Shown here: piece by piece, positions 48,501 through 60,500 of the stretch
Numbering within the stretch: the stretch's first letter is position 1
How the letters are laid out: each line of letters begins with the position of its first letter
Assembly: GCA_013180625.2 (NCBI GenBank)
Contig: SNVD02010475.1
Coordinates: 310,001-374,000 of the forward strand
Direction: 5' to 3'
Length of the DNA stretch: 64,000 bases
From: Boswellia sacra
Lineage: Eukaryota; Streptophyta; Magnoliopsida; Sapindales; Burseraceae
Translations under genes and position numbers: made by a program
Notes under the pieces: generated by a model
Databases searched by the model: none
What the model was told of the DNA's origin: nothing
Seen by the model: only the letters and a program-made list of their open reading frames with translations

Positions 48501-51500
48501 TACAAACTATTGAACATAGTTCTTAAAAATGAAAATGGAGCAACAGTATCAGTTAACTATATAGAGAGAACCAAGTGCTATAAATTGAGAGAAAGAGATT
48601 AAGTTCATAAGAAGAATATACAGAGAGAAAAAGACAAGTCAAGTCACATGGGAGCAAGTATTTCCATCAGAAGCATTCTGGCTTTGTAAACATATATGAT
48701 AACATTTGATTTTGGAGTACTATTTTCCCTTATTGCTTCATCTGAAACTGTTATTGAGACCCAGATATAGAAAAATATAAATCTAGGAATGGTAAAAGAA
48801 GAAACCCTAAGAAAATAAGAAAGTCGAACCATATCTTCTTCTATATGTTTGAAAGAACAGAAATGCTTAAATGTTCAACATACTTTACCCTTTTTATTTT
48901 TCAAATTTCCTTCTCTCCTATTTCTAACCAAATGTAGCGTACAAAATAGTGGAATCCATCAAAAGAAGCTATGGCATAATTCTGATTTTTTTCATACTTT
49001 CACAAAAACGTATGTGTAATTACATGTGTTCATTTGTATCTACACAGAGAGAGAGAGAGAGAGAGAGAGACATGCTTTATCAACCCATCCAAATCTTCTG
49101 CAGAAAGGAGACACTCCTTGCCTAAACCATCAGTTATCAGGTCTTCAGGGGTCTCAGTTCCTCGAACAGCAATCACTACAGATTTTAGATGATGTAAAAC
49201 CAAAATAAAGTATGCAGCTTTGCATCTTCCCTGAAACATACGAGCAAGTAAGAGTTACAGCAAAGGTTATGATATACAGAATTTTGTATTTCTGAAAGCA
49301 AACAGACAACAGAGGATTTAACAAGCTGGTCGTGAAAGTGTTCCATAAAATACCAAATTTTTGGGAACAATCGCCTAAACTGACACTATAGTAAAATTCA
49401 TAAATACAGGATTCATAAAGTTCAAATCAAGATGGAAATTCCAAATCATACAGTAAGTTACTCAAATAAATAAAATAAAAAATCAGTTATGTTCGTCCGG
49501 TAGAGTGCTTCTCTACGATGAAGACATATTTGGTAATCAAAATATTGGACAAGTAAGATTTCCAACATCTTGAACGAGTATACCCCAGTGAACCTTGGGT
49601 CAGCTGAATTGAACAAGAAAACTCCTACAAAAACTTAGATAATTTCTCATTGAAGTATTCTGGCCTTTCAAGTTTACATAATTCGTTCCCATGGCCCAAA
49701 GGCAAATTTTTACCAACGGTGAAGTTAAATCAACCGAAAGAAACTTCTGCACTAATCATCATTGTAATTGGTGTGGCATTTTCCAGTAACCTCCTTGAAG
49801 CTTTACACAATATTAGTGCCACCAGGTTTGTTCTATTATTTGTCATTAATCCACTTTATCTGGCTAACAATTGAAACACGTTAGTGAACTCTTTCATTGT
49901 TCATTTTTGTTTTCCTTTTCTCATATTTGGGAAAGTAATGCTCCATTAAGAAGAACCAAATAGAGGAGGTGCAATTTCTGGCCTGCAAGTGGCATGCGAT
50001 AGAAGCAGCAGAGAAATGAAAATGAAAGCAGAACAAAGAAAAGACTAAAAAAACCAAGAAAATTAAAAATTAAAAAAAAAAAAGTGGAACAGCTCAATCA
50101 TGAAATAGGTGCTGCAAAATCCCAAATTATACTCAGTACAGAATGGTCTGCTCCTTCAAAAGGCCTGCCATGTGTCCGATATGCTCAGAGCAAACTAGGT
50201 GATAATGTATCCTGTGCCACACTCTCTTAGTCTTATATAACATTCTCCCCAAGCTTGCTAATGATTTTATGACCATTTAGGCATTACCCAATGAAACCAA
50301 ATAGGACAAAAGGAGACCTAATATCTGCAATTCTATATTTTTCATCCTATTAATGCATAAAAACATACACTTTCGCACATGAAATGCCATGCCATAATGT
50401 GGCAGCCAACTTATTAATAAGATTGAACCAAGAAATTTCCATTACTTGAAAGCTTAGAAACCCAATCCTGCACATCACAAAGACAATCAACTCTGCAACT
50501 TTAACAGCACATGTAAAATTATGGAGTCCTTGCTGTTCATGCAGGTACACTTAATCAAGGGTAGAAATCCACAAACACCCTAAGGTTTTAGTTAAACTAC
50601 AGATAGTAAAACTTTAAACTAACAAATTAGTTCCTAATTTGAACTTGATAGAGGGCAATTTTGGCATTTTATAAAAAGAGGTACAAATGAGATTTCTTAA
50701 AATTCCACATAGCCAGCTCAAGTTAATAAAATATCACCCACCTGCATTACCATCAATTTATATCAAGTTTTATATTATTGTATCAATAAAATTAATATAT
50801 TTATGAAGTTGTCCTCTACCTTTAATATTAAAAATTGTATATTAATTAAAAATATAATAGACTACATATTAAATAAGTATAGTTTAAAAAAATTAATACT
50901 TAAGCATAAATGCTTTTATCATTTTTCTTTTTTGTAGAAAAGCCCGTCGGCAACTGTTCGCCATAAATTGTAAGAAAAATCATTTTCAAACTTATGATTG
51001 TTAAAAAAAAAAAGCATAAAATATAAAATAAAGAAATTATTATTAATACTATTTCTCATAGAGGAAAATGAATTTTTACCGTCATAGATTTCTCATGCAA
51101 TTATTTACCACAACAATCAATTATATTTATCAAAAAAAAATTTAAAGTTTGTTGGGCTTTCTAATTTATTTTTATTTTTAATAAAAATACTCATACTAAA
51201 TTATTGATTACTTTTATTATATTTAATTAATATGTACTCTATTAATTCTTGAATTACTATACTCTAAGTTAGAAAATAATTTCATTAATATGTTAATTTT
51301 ATTCCCATACATAACAAAAAATTTGATAGAGATGATAACAATGGAAAGTATTTGAGACTTTTAGAAGCCTAAAGTGGCAATGTGGGATTTCAACAAACCT
51401 AAAAGAACATTTGTGTTTCTTTCTATCACACATCCAAATTAACCTCTGTTGAAGAGAATTTCTATGTCTATTAATATAAGAAAAAACATTAATTCATAGG

Positions 51501-54500
51501 ACAACCCTACTAGACAAAATAGGAAAGAGATCAAATCTATTATGCCTAGGATTACTTTCCTCTTACAACTAGTAAATCCTAGACAATAACGAAAAAACAT
51601 ATTACATTAAATAAATACTAAATATTTTTCAACACTCTCCCTGAAGTTGGAAAATAAATATCATCTATACCCTACTTGGAATCTATTTTCCAACTTGGAA
51701 CAAAGATGAAAAAAACACCCTTTTTGCACAGTTTTAGTAAAAATTCTCCAACCTGATCTTCAAACGGAACATATGATGTGGCAATTATTCCCGACATTAT
51801 CGCTTCTCTAGAAAAATGATAATCAACTTCAATGTGTTTTGTTCTCTTATGAAAAACAAGATTGCTAGCAATGTAGGTTGCTGCAACATTATCACAAAAT
51901 ATCATTACAGGTGTTTTAACAATTACTTCAAGTTCAGCCAGTAGATTTCTCACCTACATAATCTCACAAGTTGTACGAGCCATAGAACGATACTCTGTTT
52001 TTGCACAAGACCTGGCAACCACACCTTGTTTTTTACTCCTCCATGTGACTAGATTGCCTCACAAATAAGTACAATTGCCACTAGTGGACTTCCTATCAGA
52101 TTTTGAGCCAGCCCAATCAGCATCTGAATAATTGATTAAGTCAAGTTCTTTCCCTTTTTTTGTAGAGTACCCCTTTTCCAACAGACTGCTTGAGATAATG
52201 TTGAATTCCACACACAACTTTCCATTGAATTTTCCTTGGAGTTTGCATATACCGACTAACAACTCCAACTGCATCGATAATATCAGGTCGAGTGACAGTG
52301 AGATAAATCAACTTACTAACAAGACTTCTATATCTCTTTTTATCTTCAAATTCAGGATTGCGTTCATCATCAAGAATCATATTGGGATCCATAGGAGTCT
52401 CAATTGACTTGGGTCCTAACATCCCTATTTCAACAAACAAGTCTTGGAAATATTTAATTTGAGAAAGAACCAGCCATTTTTTACTCTGTGCAACCTCAAT
52501 ACCAAGGAAATATCGAAATTTGCCAAGATCTTTGGTGTGAAATTGTTTTCTCAATTGTTGTTTCACATCTTCAATTCCATCAAAATCACTTTCTGTCACA
52601 ATGATATCATCCACATACACTATTAAAATAACAACTCCTGCAGCAGTTTTCTTAACAAACACAGAATGATCAGATTGACAACGCTTGAATCTGATAGACA
52701 ACAACATTCCCCTAAGCTTTTCAAACCAAGCCCATAGAGATTGCTTCAACCCATTAATGGCCTTCTTCAATTTGCTAACTAAGTGTGACTCCCTCTGAAC
52801 AACAAACCCTAGGGGTTGCTCCATGTAGACCTCTTCATACAAATCTCCATATGAAAAAGCATTTTTGACATCAAGTTAGAGGCAAATCAAGGAAGACAAC
52901 TAAAGAGATCAAGATGCGTATAAAATTGAGTCGAGCAACTAGAGAGAGTCTCAAAATAATCAACCCATAAGTCTAAATATATCCTTTGGAAACTAACCGT
53001 GCTTTTAATTGTTCAATAGTACCATCAGGATGATATTTGATGGCAAACATTCATCGACAACCAACAACATCTTTACCATTCGGTAACGGTTGTAAATTCC
53101 AAGTACCACAACTACTCAGAGCACATCTCCTCTTCCATAGCCTTCCGCCAACCAGAAGAAGCTAACGCCTCCTGATAATTGGTAGGAAGGGAAACCACAG
53201 ACAAACACAAAGAAAATTCTTGAAAAAGGGAAGATAAACCATCAAAAGAGACAATCAGAAATGGGATACTTTTGAGTGTTACGTGTACCTTTCCGACGAG
53301 CAATAAGAAGATCAAGATCTAATGGATTTGGCAAGGGAACAGAATCTGGAGTGAAAGAAGATGTTAAGAGTGGAAGACGGAACAAAATTGGAGATATCAC
53401 CGGAAGTAGCATTTTGCCAAGCTGGTTTTCGTCTTGTATACACCTGCAAAGGCTTAGACATAAACTCACTAGGTAGCATAGGCAAAAGGATAGGAGGAGA
53501 GACACTATCAATGTCTAATTGAGAATCGTCTGATGAAAAATATGGGGTAGACTCAAAAAAGGTTACATCAGCAGAAACAAAGTATTTTCTAGACTGAGGA
53601 TCAAAACATTTATAAACTTTAATGAGTACGAGAATACCCTAGAAAAACACATTTACTAGACCTATGAGAGAATTTTTCTGAGAGACAATGCTGATAGACA
53701 AAACAAACACAACCAAAAATACGAGGAGAAAGGAGGAATAGAGGTTCTCCTGGATGTAAAATAGAATATGGTGTATGGAAATTAAGGACAAACGAAGGCA
53801 CATGACTGATTAGATAACATGTCATTAGAATAGCTTCCTCCCAAAATCTAGATCGTACCTTCATATGACATAATAAAGTGTGTGCAATATCTAATACATG
53901 TCTTTTTTTTTTTTTTTTTTTTTTTGTGACACCATTCTATTTTGGGGCGCAAAAGCAGGATGTTTGATGTAAGATACTATTATAACTACAAAAATGAGAT
54001 AAAGAAGAAGAACTGTATTCTAAGGCATTGTCTGAGCGTAAAACCTTTATAGAAATATCAGATTGAGTTTTTATTTCATTATAAAATAACTAAAATTTAT
54101 GAGGGCCCTCAGATCGGTCTTTTAACATATATAACCAAATAAGTCTTGAATGATCATCAATGAAGGTCACAAAATATCAAAAACCATGACCATTGGTGAC
54201 CTTGCAAGGACTCCACACATCAAAGTGATGTAGCATAGCTTATTTTATTATTAGGGTTAATATAATCTTTTAGTGTTTATTTAATTATTGTTTTATTTAA
54301 TTTGGGAAATTATCAGTTTAGGGATTTTAACTCAATTAGGGATCTTGACTTTTCCTAATTTGATTCAAACCTAAATTGTTAGTTTAGGGATTTTAACTCA
54401 AATAGGGATTTTGACTTTCCTAATTTGACTCAAATTTCAATATGTTTTTATTAGTATAAATATAGGATTTCATTATTATTTTGTTAGACATTGATTATTT

Positions 54501-57500
54501 CATATATATTAAATGAGTATTCAGACAGATTGTTAGTTGATTGTTTGTGAGTGTAAGCGTTTGATTAGAGATTGTTTGTTCTTGATTTTGCTTTGTTTTT
54601 GTCACGGATTCCCCGCCAATTTGGTATCAGAGCCTAACATCGTTCCACAAAATTCATCCTAAATTCCCAAAAACCCCAAACACAGTCATTGTTCATACTG
54701 TTCATCGTAGGAGTTACTGTTTATCACCGGCCACCGACGGACCACCCATCACCGAATACATCAAATTGTAGATCGGGCCGTCTCCATCATTCTTCCCTTC
54801 ATCACCGTCACCAGAATCCCACCGGAAATCCTTCAAAACGCCCAAAAATCGTTTGTCGCTGTTACTGTTTATCGCCGCCGACCGGCGAGTGGTGTCTCAC
54901 CTCCACCACCCAGTGATAGATCGGCCCCTCCCCGGCAACTTTCCCTTCTTGGCCGATCACTAATTCTTGCTGGAAAGTCCCTAAAAAATCAAAATTTAGT
55001 TTGGAAGCTATCACACAAACCACCGCGGCTTACACCACCGATAGGAAAAGCTCCTGCCGTTGCCGATCCAGTGCCTGAAGTTTTGGCCGTCACCATCCGA
55101 TAGCCGGAAGCTGCCACCCGAGAGTGTTTGGATGTTTAAGGTTAGGGACTTCCTTGTTACTTTTTAAAATTGGTTGATAATTTTGATTAGGGGCTTTCAG
55201 GTTATTTGCCATTGAATCAAGCCTAATTTTCTAGAAACCCACCCACTTTGCATAATTACACCATTATCCGAATTTTAAGATTTACAATTTACCCCTTTTA
55301 CAGTTTAACCCCTGCATTCTCAATATTCACTGTTACCCTATATAGTTTCATTAAATTTCACTTTAGCCCATACACTTTCAGTTGTAAAAAAAAATCATTG
55401 CATAGTTACTTTTCTTGCCTTATTTGCATTGCAGCGGCATCAGATTTATTTTATCGCTTATAAGAAATTTTAGTCTAGACTTAGCATTACTACTTAAAAA
55501 AAAAAAAAAAAAAATTGGTAGACCCAATTCCCTCGCCTGAAGAACCTGATATAAATACCGTAAACAATAGGTTGAATGGATTAGAACTTAGGTTCACTCA
55601 ACTTGAACAAATAGTATGTGATATTACAGAGCAAGCTAATCGTAGAGATAACAATCTTGGGTCATCTAATAGATTTGATAAGGGTAAGGAAGTCATAGGA
55701 TCTGCTGTTGTAATACCTCTTTTGCCTCCGTTTGATCCTCCACCGAATGATGAGGTTGATCACATTTTCAATGACCACTTTGTTAAATCTACTACTGGTG
55801 GTTTTCGTCGTTTCCTTGTTCGTTGGAAGGGATGATCAGCCGATGATGATACTTGGGTTCCTAAGGATAAGCTCCGTCGCATCAATTTCCATGCTTTGGA
55901 TTTTTACTTGTAGCCCCACTCGTCCGAAGACGAGTCTTTCTAAGTCAGGGGGAATTGATGTAGTATGACTTATTTTATTATTAGGATTAATATAGTCTTT
56001 TAGAGTTTATTTAATTAGCGTTTCATTTAATTGGAGAAATTATCAGGTTAGGGATTTTAACTCAATTAGGGATCTTAACTTTTCCTAATTTAATTCAAAC
56101 CTAAATTGTTAGTTTAGAGATTTTGACTCAAATAGAGATTTTGATTCTCCTAATTTGACTCAAATTCCAATATGTTTTGATTAGTATAAACACAAGGTTT
56201 CATTATTATTTTGTTAGACATTGATTATTTGATATATTAAAGGAGTATTTAAACAGATTATTAGTTGATTGTTTGTGAGTGTGAGTATTTGATTAGAGAT
56301 TGTCTGTTCTTGATTTTAATTTGTTTTTATTACGGATTCCCCGTCACTAAGTGAACCAAATCAAATGGATTGTCACTAAACTCATTGACTCGACTAGGAA
56401 AAACTGAATGATAATGTTTTCCTAACTGACACGACTCACACTGAAATCTAGTTGTAACTAAAATACCCATACTATTTAGTAGACGACTTAAAGGGTGACC
56501 TAAACGATAATGCCACTGTTCTGGAGACACAGATATAGAGAGGGTTTATGGTGACGATGTGATAGGCTTAGAGAGATGATAAACCCCATTTTGCTCATGT
56601 CCTCCACCAATCATCTTCCTCATACCAAAATCCTGGAAAACACAATAAGATGGAAAAAAATGTGACGGAACAATTGAAATGTTTTGTAAGTTAACCAGCA
56701 GAAAGAAGATTAACTGAAAATTGGGGAACATATAAAACAAATGACAGACTAAGTTGTTGATTAGGACAAACAATACCAGATCCATTTACATGAGATTGGG
56801 AACCATTAGATAAAAACACAGAAGATGGTTTATTTAAGGGATAAAAATACTGAAACAGAGAATTATTATCAGTCATATGAGAAGATGCGCCAGAATCAAT
56901 TATGCAGTGGGTGGACTTCGGAGAGGATAAAAGTGGCACTTGATATTCCTGGTGGAAGAACAATAGCGGAGGTAGCAGACTCAATTGTTGGCGGAATACT
57001 GAAAACAGAAGTTCTATCAGACTGCTCAAGTGATGGAACTGGAGTACTAGTGTTGTTATAAGAACTTGGATTTCCACTGGAACTCTGATTAGCTTATTCA
57101 GGTTTATCAAACTTGACCCAACATTTTTCTAAGGGATAATTAAGTCGACCACAATGAGAATAAGGAACTCGACCACCGCATCCTCTAACACGGCCTCTAC
57201 CTTTATTCGAAAAAGAGCCTCTTCCACTACTACCAGATGCAATCAATGCAGAATTCTCTTGATTATTTTGAGAAGTAGGTAATTACTGAAGTTGAGCATA
57301 AGCCACTTTAAGATTAGGAAGCTCCTTTTCAATTAAGATACTATTCCTAGCACTTTCATAGATAGGAGGTAAGCGGAAAAAAAAGTCACCACAAACGGTT
57401 CTTCACATTGTGGCCTTAATTTTTCAATATCAGTAGAAATAGAATGATAGGAATTAAGTTTACTCATTAATCCCTCTATCACACCTAAATATTCACTTAA

Positions 57501-60500
57501 TGTTTTTATCACCCATCTGACACGAAAACAATGTAGAATAGACATCAAAAATCTGAGATACGTTTTGAGATCCGCCAAACCTGTCTTGGAGAGAAGTCCA
57601 TAATTGTTTGGTAGTGTCAACCCACATGACTGTCGCTGCAATAGATGGTTCCATGCTATTCCACAACCATGTAGTAATCATATTATCCTCTTGAACCCAT
57701 TTGGCAAATTTTTTCGAGTCCGTTAATGGAGGATCATTTGTCAAGTAATTTGCCTTACCTTGAACCTTTAGAAATTTTAAGACTCCATGAGACTATAATT
57801 TAAAATTGCTCTCTTTCAACTTTACTGCTGTTATGGAAGCACCAATTCTTGGACTAGAAATCATAGATGAAGCCATCTCTACCGACAAAACATATAAATT
57901 TGAAATAATACCACAAATTAGTGACTAAAAGGTGATGATTTCTAAAACAAAACACCAAAAACCAACGATGACAGCATATCCTGTTCAAAAAATTAAAAAA
58001 AAACCAGCAAGTATATTTCTAAAAAAAAAAAAAAAACTGAAACACACCACCAAAGTCCGACAACCTCACAAGATCAACCGCCTAACACTTAGAGAAACCC
58101 ACCAGGAACAAGAAGCATCATTTTCCGGCTAGATTCAACCAAGACAGCAGGTTTTCCAGTAAAAAAACAGTGAAAAAACCAGACAATACAATAGCTAAAC
58201 TGATAAATTTCAAAAAACTCAATCAAACCACAAAACTGTACTCAGAGGAGGACTTTTTCACCAGAAAAACATTAGAGACAGTAAACAACAACATAATCCG
58301 ACAAAAAACGATGAAGACAACAACTTTTCGGCGACCAAAGATAGTTCTAGTGGAGTTTTCCAGCGACGAATGGTGGGTTTTGACAGCCGGCGGCCAGTGA
58401 ACTCAATGGAATGGGTGGTCACAATCACCGCTGGTCGGAACATGGCCAATCGGAGACCATGGCGAAACGCTAATTTTCTCTCTCTTCAATAAATTCTTTT
58501 TTTTTTTAAGTACAGGAAAAAAATTCCCAAGGAGCCCTAAGATCTCTACTCTGCTCTAATATACCATGTTGAAGAGAAAATTTCCGTGTCTATTACCATG
58601 AGAAAAAACATGAATTTATAGTGTAACCCTACTAGACAAAATAGGAAAGAGATCAAATCTATTATGCCGAGGATTACTTTCCTCTTACAACTAGAAAATC
58701 CCAGCCAACAAGGAAAAACGATATTACACTAAATAAACACTAAATAAATTTCAACAATCTCCATCAAATCAAACAAAAATTAAAATCATGAAACAATTTG
58801 TTAGTTTATAGTTTGACTATCCTTGATTGACAGTTAAGCCAAATCTCAAGGGTGTTTGTGGACTTCTCCCCTTAATCAAGTAAGGATAATGCAATTAAAC
58901 CATGCTTTAATCACATTCGGTCAAGCAAAAAAGCCAAACTTGTGAATAAACCAAATAGACAACATAAAGTTGTCAAAGTCTGATATGTCTCTGAGCACAA
59001 TCTGACTCGCACAATTCACACAGTCCACCATATGCAACAATCACAATCTTAATTAAATGCTCAATAAAGCATTTGAGCACCCTTTTGTTATCACTCTCTC
59101 CCGTGCAACAATACCACCATTCCTTTATTATCAAACACCGAAACCATGGCTCAGCCACCTCTTACTAATCCACCAAAAATCATTAGCAACTTTCATAGAA
59201 CATGGTAACACCACCTCAGCCAGCACCACTGAATTGAAAACATACGTGTAAGTGCAAGTGCCCTACAATGAGTTGCAGTTTTTCTTCAACCTCTAATACG
59301 TAAAGTTATTCCATGTTCAGAAAAATTCATATAGGCAAGGATCTTATTCAATTTTTGAAAATGGTACCACTAGAGTTTATTTGTTTGAGCTTTACTGGAC
59401 ATTTGGGAGACAGAAAGTCCGCAAGGCCAAGTAATGGATTCATGGTCATTGCAGTGGAGATGGGTATTCAATTTAGGTAAGGCTGTGATATAAAGATTAT
59501 ACTGGATAAAGTTGTGACATGGCAAAGGTGTTGTAATTAGTACAAAAAGTGTTACGAAAGTGGAAGGCGGTAAACAAGCAGACTTAGGATTCAAATCATT
59601 GCATCAATTTATTCATTATATAGCGAGGAATCAAAAGAAATGATAAAGTTGTTTTCCAAAAGACACGGAAGTATCTTTCATATTTCAAAACTTAAAAAAA
59701 AAAAAAAAAAACTCGAAAAGGGTTTATTTAGAAAGTCCAAATTTTGAGCCTCATATGATATGCATAAAAGAGTTTTTTTTAATTGTCCGCATTAAGTTGA
59801 CCAAAAAAAATTTGACATTCAAAAGTCTTTTCACTAGTAGATAAACTATATAAAATGAGCACCAAATACTCTATTGTTAAGCCTTTACCAACAAATTTAA
59901 TATTAGAGTTCAATGGTATCTCACAAGAAGTAGACAATAAATAAATTAAAGAAATGGTCGGATTTATTACTTTGCAATCAGTAAAAACCATAACACTAGC
60001 TGAGAAGTACATTTTGTTATATTAAAAACATTAATAAATCTGACTTCCAAACAACTAATATAAATGGTTAGGTCAGCACAAAATTTATTTTCACCAAGAC
60101 ACAATTATAGATAAGATTTTGCCAGTCTCAAATTAATCTACAGCTTGAGAATATTTCTAATGACAAGCAAGGTTCTAACTACACCGGACAGCTAAACCTT
60201 CCTAGGATGCATAAATTGAAATAAATGATAAAAGTGCTTTAGCGCATTGACAGTTATGCCAAAACATGCTAAATACCCTTTTAAGTGTTGGATAATCATA
60301 ATCCTCATAACAACCTTAAACTTCTATAATGCTAGTTAAAACACCTATTAACTATGCGAAACCTCTTGATGAGTTAAAGCGGAATCTTGAAACAAATGAG
60401 AAAAAGTACATTTCTGATTAATATTCTTTTGAGCATTAGAATGAATCTCAAGGAAAAAGCCAGAAGTACTCATGCAAATTTTATTATTAAACCAAGGCCA

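Larger units (their letters stand above)
54226..56346 (+). mobile_element. Deleted gypsy/chromovirus derivative nested in the copia element
   Basis: LTRs of 393 and 391 bp (54226-54618, 55956-56346) begin TGATGTAG and end CCCCG[CT]CA. The flanking five-base repeats are CAAAG and CTAAG. A primer-binding site TTTGGTATCAGAGCC follows the 5' LTR and a purine tract precedes the 3' LTR. The 1.34-kb interior has only a gag-like beginning joined to a chromodomain-like end; protease, RT, RNase H and most of integrase are missing. It is inserted opposite to the copia element and must be younger. Confidence 0.93.
51447..58756 (-). mobile_element. Full-length Ty1/copia LTR retrotransposon, decayed, inside a lipase intron
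   Basis: The short LTRs (51447-51634 and 58567-58756) start and end TG...CA. They are flanked by near-identical five-base repeats, ACCTC on the left and ATCTC on the right. A primer-binding site starting TGGTATATTAGAGC abuts the 5' LTR, and a purine tract lies next to the 3' LTR. The internal order is gag, protease (DSGAS), integrase, reverse transcriptase (YVDD) and RNase H, which is the copia order. Stop codons, frameshifts, a long T run at about 53905-53926 and the nested element at 54226-56346 show that it is inactive. The two LTRs differ at many positions, so the insertion is not recent. Confidence 0.95.

Noticed and set aside
49070..49072. GTCTCT as the lipase donor at 49071
   Set aside because: It leaves the next exon out of phase with an early stop; kept only as an alternative.
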